64,000 nt of DNA from Methylobacterium nonmethylotrophicum (GTDB lineage: Bacteria; Pseudomonadota; Alphaproteobacteria; Rhizobiales; Beijerinckiaceae). The notes under the pieces are model-generated. The model had not been told where the DNA came from and made no database searches. It worked only from the letters and a program-made list of their open reading frames with translations. The translations under genes were made by a program, and so were the position numbers. Location: positions 248,001 through 312,000 of the forward strand of contig NZ_SRLB01000002.1 of the NCBI RefSeq assembly GCF_004745635.1, in the 5' to 3' direction. Shown here piece by piece: positions 48,454 to 57,511 of this stretch (position 1 is the first letter of the stretch; every line of letters starts with the position of its first letter).

Positions 48454-49776
48454 TTACGGGGCCGCGGTCTCCTGCCCGGCCTTGCGGGCGAAGAGTTCGC
48501 GGAAGACCGGGTAGATGTCGCGGCGGTGGTTGACCTTGCGCATCGCCAGCACGGAGTTGGTCTTCGAGACCGGCTCGTAGGTGCGCCAGAGCGTGGTGCG
48601 GTGCTCGACGAAGCCGGCCCGCGGCCCGCCCTCGTCGCCGACCTCGAGATAGGCGAAGTACTGGCAGGCCGGCAGGATCGACGAGCGCAGCAAGTCCTGC
48701 GAGGTCGCGCCGTCGCTCGACACGTTGTCGCCGTCCGAGGCCTGGGCGGCGTAGATGTTCCAGTCCTCGGGGTTGTAGCGCTCGGCGATGATCCGCTTCA
48801 TCTCGACAAGGGCCGAGGAGACCAGCGTGCCGCCGGTCTCGCGCGAGCCGAAGAACGTCTCCTCGTCGACCTCCTTGGCGTGGTCGGTGTGGCGGATGAA
48901 GACGATCTCGACGTGCTTGTAGCGCCGGGTCAGGAAGATGTGCAGCAGGATGTAGAACCGCTTGGCGAGGTCCTTCATGTGCTCGGTCATCGAGCCCGAG
49001 ACGTCCATCAGGCAGAACATCACCGCCTGGGCGACGGGGCGCGGATAGGGCTCGAAGCGCCGGTAGCGCAGGTCGATCGGATCGACATAGGGGATGCGCT
49101 GCGAGCGGGTGCGCAGGCGCGCCAGCTCCGCCCGCAGCTCGTCGAGGATCACGGCGTCCGGGTCGGTCGCCTCCAGCGCCCGGATCTCCTCCTCGAGCGC
49201 CTGCATCTCCTCGGTCTTCGGCCGCTTGAGGGCGATGCGCCGCGACAGCGAGTTGCGCAGGGTCCGGCCCAGCGCGAGGTTCGCCGGCGAGCCGGACACC
49301 GTGTAGCCGGCCCGGCGCAGGGTCGCGGTCTCGACCACCGCGAGGCGGCGCTTGGCGAGGTCGGGCAGTTCGAGGTCCTCGAGGAACAGCTCCAGGAACT
49401 CGTCGCGGGTCAGGACGAAGCGGAACGAGTCCTCGCTGTCCTGGCCGCCGTCGCCGGACTGACCGCTGCCGCCCCCACCCCCGCTGCCGCCCGGCGGGCG
49501 CTCGATCAGGTCGCCCTCGATATAGGTCTTGTTGCCGGGCAGGATGTGGTCCTGCACGCCCGTGGAGGGGTTGCGGCTGAACTTCGGCTCGCGCACGCCG
49601 TCGACCGGGACGGTGACGTTGCCGTCCTTGCCGAGGTCCTTGATGTCCTTCTCCCGGGCGGCCTCGCGCACCGCGCGCTGGGCCACGTCCTTGACCCGGC
49701 GCAGGAACCGCTGCCGGTTCGCCAGGCTCTTGCCGCCGGGATTGAGGCGTCGATCGATGATGTGCATCCGCTTCAC
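48454..49776 (-). CDS. yeaH: YeaH/YhbH family protein (DUF444)
   Basis: A 440-residue protein starting HIIDRRLNPGGKSLANRQRF, the family beginning, with a Gly/Ser-rich linker (PGGSGGGGGSGQSGDGG, about residues 93-109). The C-terminal half is VWA-like with the MIDAS-type motif DVSGSMTEHMKD, then LTRRYKHVEIVFIRHTDHA. In E. coli YeaH works with the PrkA homologue YeaG in nitrogen-starvation and stress responses. It lies 113 bases downstream of prkA and 94 upstream of spoVR. The start is GTG (with GGAAA close) and an ATG follows three codons later at 49767. Confidence 0.95.
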   Translation of the reverse strand: MKRMHIIDRRLNPGGKSLANRQRFLRRVKDVAQRAVREAAREKDIKDLGKDGNVTVPVDGVREPKFSRNPSTGVQDHILPGNKTYIEGDLIERPPGGSGGGGGSGQSGDGGQDSEDSFRFVLTRDEFLELFLEDLELPDLAKRRLAVVETATLRRAGYTVSGSPANLALGRTLRNSLSRRIALKRPKTEEMQALEEEIRALEATDPDAVILDELRAELARLRTRSQRIPYVDPIDLRYRRFEPYPRPVAQAVMFCLMDVSGSMTEHMKDLAKRFYILLHIFLTRRYKHVEIVFIRHTDHAKEVDEETFFGSRETGGTLVSSALVEMKRIIAERYNPEDWNIYAAQASDGDNVSSDGATSQDLLRSSILPACQYFAYLEVGDEGGPRAGFVEHRTTLWRTYEPVSKTNSVLAMRKVNHRRDIYPVFRELFARKAGQETAAP

Positions 49777-49889
49777 GCTTTCCGATCACGCCACCATACC
49801 GTAACGGGCCGGGGCCCCGCCACCGCTCTCATCGGGTGAGCGCGGCGGCCCGCGGGAACGTCTCCCGCGGGCCCGGGTCGTCGCGCGGT

Positions 49890-51842
49890 TCAGCCCGCCT
49901 GCTTGACGCGCATGTACCACTCGACGAGGCGCCGGACCTGGCGCTCGGTGTAGCCGCGGTCCTTCATCCGCTCGACGAACTCGCCGTGCTTCTTCTCGGT
50001 CTCGCTGTCCTTCTTCGAGCCGAAGGAGATCACCGGCAGAAGCTCCTCGACCTGGCTGAACATCCGCCGCTCGATCACCTCGCGGATCTTCTCGTAGGAG
50101 GTCCAGGACGGGTTGCGCCCGCCATGCTGGGCGCGCGAGCGCAGGGCGAACTTCACCACCTCGTTGCGGAAATCCTTTGGGTTGGCGATGCCCGCCGGCT
50201 TCTCGATCTTAGTGAGCTCCTGGTTCAGCAGCTCGCGGTTGAGCAGCTGGCCGGTCTCCGGGTCCTTGAAGTCCTGGTCCTCGATCCAGGCGTCGGCGTA
50301 GTCGATGTAGCGGTCGAACAGGTTCTGGCCGTAATCGTGATACGATTCGAGATAGGCCTTCTGGATCTCGTGGCCGATGAACTCCGCGTAGCGCGGCGCC
50401 AGCTCGCCCTTGATGAATTCGAGGTAGCGCTTCTCGGTCTCGGGCGGCAGCTGCTCGCGGCGCAGCGACTGCTCGAGGACGTACATCAGGTGGACCGGGT
50501 CGGCCGAGACCTCGGTTGTGTCGTGGTTGAAGGTGGCGGCCATCACCTTGAAGGCGAAGCGGGTCGAGATCCCGTCCATGCCCTCGTCGACGCCGGCGGT
50601 GTCCTTGTATTCCTGCATCGAGCGGGCGCGGGGATCGACCTCGCGCAGGGACTCGCCGTCATAGACCCGCATCTTGGAGAAGAGGTTCGAGTTCGCGTGC
50701 TCGCGCAGGCGCGAAAGCACCGAGAACCGGGCCAGCATCTCCAGCGTGCCGGGGGCGCAGCGGGCGTTGGCGAGCTCGGAGCCCGAGACCAGCTTCTCGT
50801 AGATCCGCTGCTCCTCGGTGACGCGGAGGCAGTACGGCACCTTGATGACGTAGATGCGGTCGATGAAGGCTTCGTTGTTCTTGTTGGTCTTGAAGCTCTG
50901 CCACTCCGCCTCGTTGGAGTGGGCGAGGATGATGCCGGTGAACGGGATCGCCCCGATATTCTCGGTGCCGACGTAGTTGCCCTCCTGCGTCGCGGTGAGC
51001 AGGGGGTGCAGCATCTTGATCGGCGCCTTGAACATCTCGACGAATTCGAGGATGCCCTGGTTCGCCCGGTTGAGGCCGCCCGAGTAGGAATAGGCGTCGG
51101 GGTCGGCCTGGCTCAGGGTCTCGAGCTTGCGGATGTCGACCTTGCCGACGAGCGACGAGATGTCCTGGTTGTTCTCGTCGCCCGGCTCGGTCTTGGCGAT
51201 CGCGATCTGGCGCAGGCGCGACGGGTTGACCTTGACGACCTTGAACTTCGAGATGTCGCCGCCGAACTCGTCGAGGCGCTTCAGGCACCACGGGCTCATC
51301 AGCCCGGTCAGGCGCCGGCGCGGCACGCCGTATCGCTCCTCGATCATCGGCCCCATCGTCTCGGGGTCGAACAGCACCAGCGGGCTCTCGAAGACCGGGC
51401 TCATCTCGTTGCCGGCCTTGAGCACGTAGATCGGGTGCACCTCCATCAGCGACTTCAGGCGCTCGGCGAGGGACGACTTGCCGCCGCCGACCGGCCCGAG
51501 CAGGTAGAGGATCTGCTTGCGCTCCTCGAGCCCCTGCGCGGCATGGCGGAAGAACGAGACGATGCGCTCGATCGTCTCCTCCATGCCGTAGAATTCGGAG
51601 AAGGCAGGGTAGACGCGGATGGTCCGGTTCATGAAGATCCGGCCCAGGCGCGAATCCCGCGCCGTGTCGATGAACTCGGGCTGGCCGATCGCGTCGAGAA
51701 TGCGCTCCGGCGCACTCGCGTACATCAGGGGATTGTCACGGCAGGCTTCGAGATACTCGGACAGCGTCAGCTCGGAGTCCCGGCGGGACTCGTAGCTGCG
51801 CGCGAAAGTTTGAAAGAGGTCGCTCGCTGACGGCATTGGCAT
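49890..51842 (-). CDS. prkA: PrkA family serine protein kinase
   Basis: A 650-residue protein with an AAA+ N-terminal domain (P-loop GPVGGGKSS, residues 116-124, and Walker B-like PLVLFD) and a C-terminal kinase-like region. Family segments are DISSLVGKVDIRKLETLSQ, YSYSGGLNRANQGILEFVEM and NEAFIDRIYVIKVPYCLR. PrkA phosphorylates serine on target proteins in Bacillus; YeaG in E. coli autophosphorylates and acts in starvation. It is the first gene of the stress operon with yeaH and spoVR. The promoter must be in the upstream gap; no sigma motif was identified. Confidence 0.96.
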   Translation of the reverse strand: MPMPSASDLFQTFARSYESRRDSELTLSEYLEACRDNPLMYASAPERILDAIGQPEFIDTARDSRLGRIFMNRTIRVYPAFSEFYGMEETIERIVSFFRHAAQGLEERKQILYLLGPVGGGKSSLAERLKSLMEVHPIYVLKAGNEMSPVFESPLVLFDPETMGPMIEERYGVPRRRLTGLMSPWCLKRLDEFGGDISKFKVVKVNPSRLRQIAIAKTEPGDENNQDISSLVGKVDIRKLETLSQADPDAYSYSGGLNRANQGILEFVEMFKAPIKMLHPLLTATQEGNYVGTENIGAIPFTGIILAHSNEAEWQSFKTNKNNEAFIDRIYVIKVPYCLRVTEEQRIYEKLVSGSELANARCAPGTLEMLARFSVLSRLREHANSNLFSKMRVYDGESLREVDPRARSMQEYKDTAGVDEGMDGISTRFAFKVMAATFNHDTTEVSADPVHLMYVLEQSLRREQLPPETEKRYLEFIKGELAPRYAEFIGHEIQKAYLESYHDYGQNLFDRYIDYADAWIEDQDFKDPETGQLLNRELLNQELTKIEKPAGIANPKDFRNEVVKFALRSRAQHGGRNPSWTSYEKIREVIERRMFSQVEELLPVISFGSKKDSETEKKHGEFVERMKDRGYTERQVRRLVEWYMRVKQAG

Positions 51843-52197
51843 TCCGGACCCTCACGACATCGCCAGGATCATCCTGTCCCGCCTCGGATGCAATCGATAT
51901 CCCCATGTTTGTCGCAGCGCGGCGACGCGGGGAGGGATGCGGAGGCGGCCAGGAGCCTGTATGCAGGCCGCCTGCGGGCAAGGCGCATGCCGCAACGGCC
52001 GGGAAAGTTGCAGGTCCGCCAACGCGAAAGCCGAGTTCGTCCCGGCCCTGTGCCGTAAAGGACACGCCTGTTCCGGTTTTTCCACATCCTCCCGGCGCGC
52101 CACCGGCGCGCCGCGAGACGGAAGGGGAACGCCGGCCGCGCGGCCAACGTTCCCGCTTCGTTTCGCGCCGGCCGGGAGCGCCCGGCGCGAGGAGCGC
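51843..52197. other. 355-base intergenic region with two strong hairpins
   Basis: Upstream of prkA (minus) and downstream of the secreted protein (minus). It contains a palindrome 52125-52154 (GGGAACG/CGTTCCC enclosing GGCCGCGCGGCC) and a hairpin at 52164-52189 (CGC...GCCGGG/CCCGGC...GCG). The second directly follows the end of the secreted-protein gene and probably terminates it. No gene is supported. Confidence 0.45.
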
Positions 52198-52677
52198 TCA
52201 GAGGTCGGTGGTCTCCTTCTTGGCGCCGTCCTTCGGGCCTTCCTTGGTGCCGGCGCCGCCGACGGTGAGCTTGATGGTCTGGGTGCTCACGGTGCCGTCG
52301 GTGCCCTTGATCTCCACCGTCACCTCGTCGGTCCCGGTGAAGCCGGCCTTGCTCTCGTAGAACAGGGCCTGGACGTTGGCCTCGACGTTCGGGCAGCGAT
52401 AGGTGGCCGGGGTCTTCACCTTGCCGGCGCGCTGGATCGTGGCGCCGTTCTTCGGGGCGCCCGTGACCTTCAGCTCGGGCTGCGGCCCCAGCGAGCAGTC
52501 CTTCTTGAGGTTCGGCACCATCACCAGCCGGACCTGCTTGCCGGAGGCGACGGTGTGCTCGCGGACCTTCGCAGCTTGGACGAGGATAACCTGGGCGAGG
52601 GCGGGGCCGGCGGCCAGCACGGGCCCGGCGGCCATCAGGACGGCGAGCGCCAGGATCGGGCGAAAGGGGCTGGTCAT
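52198..52677 (-). CDS. Secreted hypothetical protein with Ig-like fold character
   Basis: A 159-residue protein with a signal peptide (SPFRPILALAVLMAAGPVLA, cleavage before AGPALAQ). The mature part is beta-rich with two Cys (KKDCSLGP and YRCPN) that could pair. The segment YESKAGFTGTDEVTVEIKG is the common Ig-like/cadherin-like strand motif. The C-terminus is a charged Lys/Glu/Gly tail. The ATG at 52677 is used, though a TTG at 52686 with GGAGAG closer upstream is a real alternative. It is unlinked to known genes; a cell-surface or periplasmic binding role is possible but not shown. Confidence 0.6.
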   Translation of the reverse strand: MTSPFRPILALAVLMAAGPVLAAGPALAQVILVQAAKVREHTVASGKQVRLVMVPNLKKDCSLGPQPELKVTGAPKNGATIQRAGKVKTPATYRCPNVEANVQALFYESKAGFTGTDEVTVEIKGTDGTVSTQTIKLTVGGAGTKEGPKDGAKKETTDL

Positions 52678-52775
52678 GTGGCTCAAAGCTCTCCGAGGGG
52701 GATGCCGGCCGCATGTGGGGAGCGCGCCCGGTCCCGTCGAGGCCCGGAGGCGGGTCCCGGCGGGGGAAACCGCGC

Positions 52776-52883
52776 TCAGTGCAGGACCAGCATCACGAAG
52801 AGGTTGAACAGGCCGAGCAGGGCGACGCCGCCGAGCCAGAGCCAGTAACCCCGACCCTCGACCGGGTAATCGCCGATCATCAT
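52776..52883 (-). CDS. 35-residue single-helix membrane protein, translationally coupled
   Basis: A tiny protein MMIGDYPVEGRGYWLWLGG followed by a hydrophobic helix VALLGLFNLFVMLVL and a terminal His. It starts within the stop codon of the upstream gene (ATGA, 52880-52883), so it is read by translational coupling. Similar short single-pass proteins are often missed by gene finders. The coupling and coherent helix support it as real; no family was recognised. Confidence 0.55.
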   Translation of the reverse strand: MMIGDYPVEGRGYWLWLGGVALLGLFNLFVMLVLH

Positions 52884-53353
52884 GGTGCGCCCTCCCCCGC
52901 CTCGTCGCCCGTGCGGACCGGCTCGTCGCCCTTGGCGGCCTGCAGCACCGCCAGGGTGGCGCCGGTCACCCGGGCGATCTGGGCCGGCGTGAACTCGCCC
53001 GCAAGGGCCGAGGCCAGTCCGTGCTCGATCCTGGCCCGCTCGCCGGCATCGCCGATCGGATCGACCGGGATGTCGCTCTCGCGCAGGCGGCAGGCGTCCC
53101 GGATCGTGTCGGCGGCGCGGCCCAGCACGGCGCGCTGGTCGGGTGTCATGTCCCAGAGCGGGTGACGCAGGCGGGAGATCACCCGCTTGGCGTCGCGGTA
53201 GTCCCGGTCGATCACGGGGATCGCCTCGATCTGGCTCACCAGCAGCACCAGCTCGAGCACGTCCGCCGTCGCCTCCGGGCAGGTGCGCACGACGCGCATC
53301 AGCCGGGCGATCAGCTCGGTGGTCGGAGAAGCGTGGCGGCGGGCATCGACCAT
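52880..53353 (-). CDS. Hypothetical protein, alpha-helical
   Basis: A 157-residue unrecognised protein from the ATG at 53353 (MVDARRHASPTTELIARLMR). It is helix-rich with no signal peptide: VVRTCPEATADVLELVLLVS, IDRDYRDAKRVISRLRHPLW and RAVLGRAADTIRDACRLRES. A longer frame to 53410 is open but begins with Cys/Arg-rich residues. It overlaps the 35-residue membrane protein by 4 bases, which suggests the two work together, perhaps the small protein anchoring this one. It lies 96 bases downstream of the PIN gene on the same strand. Confidence 0.6.
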   Translation of the reverse strand: MVDARRHASPTTELIARLMRVVRTCPEATADVLELVLLVSQIEAIPVIDRDYRDAKRVISRLRHPLWDMTPDQRAVLGRAADTIRDACRLRESDIPVDPIGDAGERARIEHGLASALAGEFTPAQIARVTGATLAVLQAAKGDEPVRTGDEAGEGAP

Positions 53354-53449
53354 GTGCGCGTAACGCGGGGCCGGGCAACGAGTTCGGCAATGGAATGGAA
53401 AAATGAGCACTGGGCGCCGACCGTCCGTGACGCGTCCGAACCTGCAAGG

Positions 53450-53917
53450 TCAGAGCAGGCCGTACTCCTCCCGCTTGTGGTTGAAGTTGGTCGATCGCAT
53501 CCCGAGGCCGGAAGCTGTCACATGGAGGTCGGCGTCGGCAGTGAGGATTTCGCATCTGTCGGAGCAGCATTCGAGAATCGCAGCATCGGCGACGCCCAGG
53601 CGCTTGTACTCTTTCCTAGCCGTCGCAGCCCTGCTGGTGATGTATCGCTCCCGATGGCTGTGCACCACGCCCCTGAAGGTTTCCATGATGATGCTCCGCT
53701 TGGGCTCCCTGTGCTGGCGGAGCAGGTTCGCCGACTCGGACACCGTATTCGGCAGGAAGACGAGCCTCGGCTCGAACCCGAGCAGGAGCATCAGCAGGTC
53801 GAAATCCCTCGTGCTGAAGTCGGTCAGATTCTTGTGCTTCTTGATCATCTCTCGGGAGGTATGGCCAACCGTGAAAAGAACGATTAGCTGCGTGTCCAGG
53901 ATGACCGCACGATTCAT
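53450..53917 (-). CDS. PIN-domain protein, probable RNase toxin-like component
   Basis: A 155-residue protein with the PIN nuclease acidic set: D8 in AVILDTQLIVLF, E61 after NTVSES, D111 in LGVADAAILE and D128 in ILTADADLH. These match the four-carboxylate Mg2+ site of PIN RNases such as VapC, although the overall length is a little greater. The base composition is lower in G+C than its neighbours. The start overlaps the stop of the 95-residue partner by 4 bases (ATGA, 53914-53917), so they form a coupled pair. The partner is not a recognisable VapB-type antitoxin. A toxin or RNA-processing role is inference. Confidence 0.75.
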   Translation of the reverse strand: MNRAVILDTQLIVLFTVGHTSREMIKKHKNLTDFSTRDFDLLMLLLGFEPRLVFLPNTVSESANLLRQHREPKRSIIMETFRGVVHSHRERYITSRAATARKEYKRLGVADAAILECCSDRCEILTADADLHVTASGLGMRSTNFNHKREEYGLL

Positions 53918-54201
53918 GGCTCGCCAAGGATCCTGGTCTTGATCGACGGAACGTCGTTGTCGTTCTCAGGGATCTTGACGAGCTTGTAGCTGTGCCGCAC
54001 CGGGCGATGCAATGAGGTTCTCCGAAGTGCTCGGTCGACAGGCATCTCAACATCAGGCTGAAGGAAGCCCAGCGTGATCAACCAAGTCTTATCGACCTGA
54101 TCGTACTCGACCTCTTCGAGCCTTATGTCCGATATTTCTTCATCGGAAAAGACCTCGGCCAGATATCTCTTGGCTTTGGAGACGGCCTGCTTGACGTCCA
54201 C
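53914..54201 (-). CDS. 95-residue acidic partner of the PIN-domain protein
   Basis: A small protein starting MDVKQAVSKAKRYLAEVFSD with EEISDIRLEEVEYDQVDKTW then LITLGFLQPD, a helix followed by beta strands. The GTG start at 54201 has GGAG six bases upstream. I know small proteins of this pattern (helix, then a LEEVEYD segment, then a WxxTLGF strand) as an unnamed family often next to PIN proteins, but no characterised member comes to mind. It has no clear DNA-binding motif (no RHH, AbrB or HTH), so it would be an unusual antitoxin. Lower G+C than neighbours, as for the PIN gene. Confidence 0.65.
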   Translation of the reverse strand: MDVKQAVSKAKRYLAEVFSDEEISDIRLEEVEYDQVDKTWLITLGFLQPDVEMPVDRALRRTSLHRPVRHSYKLVKIPENDNDVPSIKTRILGEP

Positions 54202-54297
54202 GATCGACTCCGTTGCGGGAAGGCGTGCTGCTGCTGGACAAATCTCAGCCTACCATCGTTCCGCTCCACGTCGAGCGGTGGTTCGATGCGGGCGAGG

Positions 54298-54849
54298 TCA
54301 ATCGCGCACGCTGTCGCGATCCTGATCCGCGCCGTGCAGCCGCGCGAGCTGCCGCCGGCACGCCCGCAACTCCTCCAGCACGGCCGTGAGGCTCGCCCGG
54401 TCCGCCCGCGCGAGGGGCGGCGGGGCGGTCTCCGGCTCCGGATCGTGGTCGGCTTCGACGAAGGCCGGGGCGATCTGCTCGCCGCGGCCGACCGCCTGGA
54501 CGAAGCGCATGCCGCGCTCGCGCAGCACCCGCTGGGCGCCGCGGATGGTGTAGCCCTGGCCGTAGAGCAGCCGGCGGATGCCGCGCAGGAGATCGACGTC
54601 GTCGGGGCGGTAGTAGCGCCGGTTGCCGCCGCGCTTGAGCGGGCGGACCTGGGTGAACCGCGTCTCCCAGAAGCGCAGCACGTGCTGGGGCAGGTCGAGG
54701 TCGTCCGCGACCTCGCTGATGGTCCGGAAGGCGCCGGGCTCCTTCTCGGGCAGAACACCCCTCTCGGGCAGGAATGCGCGCTCGGGCAGCGGCGCAGGGC
54801 CGGGCTCGTCGGGCTCGGGGCCCTCGTTCTCCCCCGCCATGCCGCTCAT
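54298..54849 (-). CDS. MerR family transcriptional regulator
   Basis: A 183-residue regulator with the MerR winged helix at about residues 41-110: [20 protein letters not shown], then [20 protein letters not shown] and [15 protein letters not shown]. The N-terminal Pro/Glu-rich extension (about 40 residues) and the acidic middle ([16 protein letters not shown]) are low-complexity. The C-terminus has no Cys for metal sensing. This is the MerR paired with ihfA in Alphaproteobacteria; here ihfA ends 22 bases upstream. GGAGGG seven bases before the ATG at 54849 supports that start over the ATG three codons on. Confidence 0.9.
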   Translation of the reverse strand: MSGMAGENEGPEPDEPGPAPLPERAFLPERGVLPEKEPGAFRTISEVADDLDLPQHVLRFWETRFTQVRPLKRGGNRRYYRPDDVDLLRGIRRLLYGQGYTIRGAQRVLRERGMRFVQAVGRGEQIAPAFVEADHDPEPETAPPPLARADRASLTAVLEELRACRRQLARLHGADQDRDSVRD

Positions 54850-54871
54850 GCGTCCGCCCTCCGGCGGCTGG

Positions 54872-55189
54872 TCAGGCCTCGTCGTCCTCGGGTGCGGCGT
54901 CGCCGTTGATCCGGGCCTTGAGCACGTTCGAGGGCTTGAACACCATCACCCGGCGCGGCTCGATCGCCACCTCGACGCCGGTCTTCGGGTTGCGTCCGAC
55001 CCGCTTGCCCTTGTCGCGCACCACGAAGGAGCCGAAGGAGGACAGCTTCACGGTCTCGCCGGCCGAGAGGCAGGTGCAGATCTCCGACAGCACCGTCTCC
55101 ACCAGGGCGGCGGATTCCGTCCGCGACAGGCCGACCCGCTGGTAGACGGCCTCGCTCAGATCGGCCCGCGTGACCGTCTTGCCTGCCAT
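54872..55189 (-). CDS. ihfA: Integration host factor subunit alpha
   Basis: A 105-residue DNA-bending protein: [53 protein letters not shown] and [26 protein letters not shown] carries the arm and Pro-intercalation region, and the tail is acidic. IhfA forms a heterodimer with IhfB in transcription, replication and recombination. The ATG at 55189 is chosen (GGGGGAG upstream); the longer frame has no homology. It lies 120 bases downstream of fabH on the same strand, in the order fabH-ihfA-merR typical of Rhizobiales. Confidence 0.96.
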   Translation of the reverse strand: MAGKTVTRADLSEAVYQRVGLSRTESAALVETVLSEICTCLSAGETVKLSSFGSFVVRDKGKRVGRNPKTGVEVAIEPRRVMVFKPSNVLKARINGDAAPEDDEA

Positions 55190-55309
55190 CGTGCTGCTCC
55201 CCCGGCGGCTGATTCGCGAAAATAACGTATGTCTATGATCGCGCACGCTAATCTGCGTTGCGCGCCGGGTCAACCGGGCGCCGGACGGGTCCCCGGATAC
55301 TTTGCGGGC

Positions 55310-56287
55310 CTACCAGCGGATGAGCGCGCTGCCCCAGGTGAAGCCGCCGCCGATCGCCTCGATCATCACGAGGTCGCCGCGCTTGATCCGGCCGTCGCGG
55401 CAGGCGGCATCGAGGGCGAGCGGGATCGAGGCCGCCGAGGTGTTGCCGTGGCGGTCGACCGTCAGCACCACCTTCTCGCGGGCGATGCCGAGCTTGTCGG
55501 CCGAGGCCTCGATGATCCGCCGGTTGGCCTGGTGCGGCACGAACCAGTCGAGGTCGTCGGCGGTGGTGCCGGTCGCCTCGAAGGCCTGGGCGATCACGTC
55601 GGTCACCGAGCCGACCGCGAAGCGGAAGACCTCCTTGCCGACCATGCGCAGCTTGCCGGTCGTCCCCGTCGAGCCCGGGCCGCCGTCGACGTAGAGCTTC
55701 TCCCGGTGGCGGCCGTCGGACCGGAGCTGGCTCGTCAGCACGCCGCGGTCGCTCGCAAGGCCCTCGCCGGGCTGGGCCTCCAGCACCACGGCGCCGGCGC
55801 CGTCGCCGAACAGCACGCAGGTGGTGCGGTCCTCCCAGTCGAGCAATCGCGAAAAGGTCTCGGCGCCGACCACGAGGGCGCGGGTGGCCCCGCCGGTTGT
55901 CAGGAACTTGTCGGCGGTGGCGACCGCGTAGACGAAGCCGGCGCAGACCGCCTGCAGGTCGAAGGCCGCCCCCGCGTGGATGCCGAGCCCGGCCTGGATC
56001 TGGGTCGCGGTCGACGGGAAGGTGTGGTCCGGCGTCGAGGTCGCGCAGACCACGAGGTCGATCGTCGACGGATCGATGTCGGCGTCGCGCAGGGCGGCCT
56101 GCGCCGCCCTGATGCCGAGGACCGAGGTGGTCTCGTCGGGTTCGGCGATGTGGCGCTGGCGGATGCCGGTGCGCTGGATGATCCAGTCGTCCGAGGTGTC
56201 GACCCGGGCGGCGAGGTCGTCGTTGGTGACGGTGGTCCGCGGCAGGTAGGAGCCGCAGCCCCGCACCACCGAGCGAAGGCGGGTCAT
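55310..56287 (-). CDS. fabH: Beta-ketoacyl-ACP synthase III
   Basis: A 325-residue condensing enzyme that starts type II fatty acid synthesis by joining acetyl-CoA to malonyl-ACP. The catalytic triad is readable: C115 in [10 protein letters not shown]252 in FVPHQANRR and N282 in [10 protein letters not shown]. The Gly-rich end [13 protein letters not shown] is typical. It lies 30 bases downstream of plsX on the same strand, so the two are co-transcribed, as in many bacteria. The ATG has an AGAGGA upstream. Confidence 0.97.
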   Translation of the reverse strand: MTRLRSVVRGCGSYLPRTTVTNDDLAARVDTSDDWIIQRTGIRQRHIAEPDETTSVLGIRAAQAALRDADIDPSTIDLVVCATSTPDHTFPSTATQIQAGLGIHAGAAFDLQAVCAGFVYAVATADKFLTTGGATRALVVGAETFSRLLDWEDRTTCVLFGDGAGAVVLEAQPGEGLASDRGVLTSQLRSDGRHREKLYVDGGPGSTGTTGKLRMVGKEVFRFAVGSVTDVIAQAFEATGTTADDLDWFVPHQANRRIIEASADKLGIAREKVVLTVDRHGNTSAASIPLALDAACRDGRIKRGDLVMIEAIGGGFTWGSALIRW

Positions 56288-56317
56288 GATGCGTCCTCTC
56301 TCAAGCCGAAGCGGTCT

Positions 56318-57352
56318 TCATGCTGAGGCCTGGGCCGGCGTCGCGTCGAGGCGCTCCCGGATCGTCCGCATCAGGTCGTGGCGGGCCATGTCGTGGGCGA
56401 TGTCGATGGCGCTGGCGAACCCCTCGGCGTCGGCGGCGCCGTGGCTCTTGATCACGATGCCCTCGAGGCCGAGGAAGACGCCGCCATTGGCCCGGCTCGG
56501 GTTCATCTTCTCGCGCAGGGCCTCGAAGGCGCCGCGGGCGAACAGGTAGCCGATCTTCGCCATCAGCGTGCGGCCCATCGCCCCCTTGAGGTACGCGGCG
56601 ATCTGCTTGGCGGTTCCCTCGGCGGTCTTCAGCGCGATGTTGCCGGTGAACCCTTCCGTCACCACCACGTCGACGGTGCCGCGGCCGAGATCCGTGCCCT
56701 CGACGAAGCCGTGATAGGACAGCCCCGGGAGGTCGCTCTCGCGCAGCATGCGCGCCGCTTCCTTGACGGCCTCGTTGCCCTTCATCTCCTCGGTGCCGAC
56801 GTTGAGCAGGCCGACCGTCGGCCGGTCGAGGTCGAACACGATGCGGGCCATCGCGGCGCCCATCACCGCCATGTCGACGAGGTGGTTGGCGTCGGTGCCG
56901 ATGGTGGCGCCGACGTCGAGCACCACGCTCTCGCCCCGGATCGTCGGCCACAGGCAGGCGATCGCGGGACGTTCGATGTGCGACATCGTCTTGAGGCAGA
57001 TCTTCGACATCGCCATCAGGGCGCCGGTATTGCCGGCCGAGACCGCGGCGTCGGCCTCGCCGTCGCGCACCGCCTGGATCGCCTTCCACATCGACGACTT
57101 GCCGCGGCCCGAGCGCACCGCCTGGCTGGGCTTCTCGTCCATCGCGACCGCGACCGTGGTGTGGCGGATCTCGACGGCATCCTTCAGGCGCGGCTCGGCC
57201 GCGACCAGGGGAGTGAGCACCGCCTCGTCGCCGAACATCAGGAACGTCGTCTCGGGGTGGCGCTCGCGGGCGAGCCCCGCACCGGGCACGACCGTCGAGG
57301 GGCCGTGATCGCCGCCCATCGCGTCGAGCGAGATGCGCACTCTCTGGGACAT
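56318..57352 (-). CDS. plsX: Phosphate acyltransferase
   Basis: A 344-residue enzyme making acyl-phosphate from acyl-ACP for phospholipid synthesis. It starts with [20 protein letters not shown], the family hallmark, and has [38 protein letters not shown] and [20 protein letters not shown]. It is a peripheral membrane enzyme. It stands 159 bases downstream of yceD and 30 upstream of fabH. Confidence 0.97.
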   Translation of the reverse strand: MSQRVRISLDAMGGDHGPSTVVPGAGLARERHPETTFLMFGDEAVLTPLVAAEPRLKDAVEIRHTTVAVAMDEKPSQAVRSGRGKSSMWKAIQAVRDGEADAAVSAGNTGALMAMSKICLKTMSHIERPAIACLWPTIRGESVVLDVGATIGTDANHLVDMAVMGAAMARIVFDLDRPTVGLLNVGTEEMKGNEAVKEAARMLRESDLPGLSYHGFVEGTDLGRGTVDVVVTEGFTGNIALKTAEGTAKQIAAYLKGAMGRTLMAKIGYLFARGAFEALREKMNPSRANGGVFLGLEGIVIKSHGAADAEGFASAIDIAHDMARHDLMRTIRERLDATPAQASA

Positions 57353-57511
57353 GGGGGTGTCGAACAGCCTCTCGGATCCGCCGGGGACGTGGGGAGGAAG
57401 GAGTCGGGGACGGTGCAGGGGGTCCGCGGCGCGGCGGAAAATAGCGACACGGCGCCGGGCCGCAAACGAATTCTGAAGCCTTCCGTGTCCGATCCGCGTC
57501 TCGGGGCGCCT

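Noticed and set aside
54202..54297. Possible tRNA-Pro, often found near ihfA-merR in this group
   Set aside because: No cloverleaf or T-arm match; the GGTTCGAT at 54280 has no pairing partner.
51843..54297. Possible genomic island with attachment sites around the PIN genes
   Set aside because: Only the PIN pair differs in composition; no integrase, tRNA border or direct-repeat ends were found.
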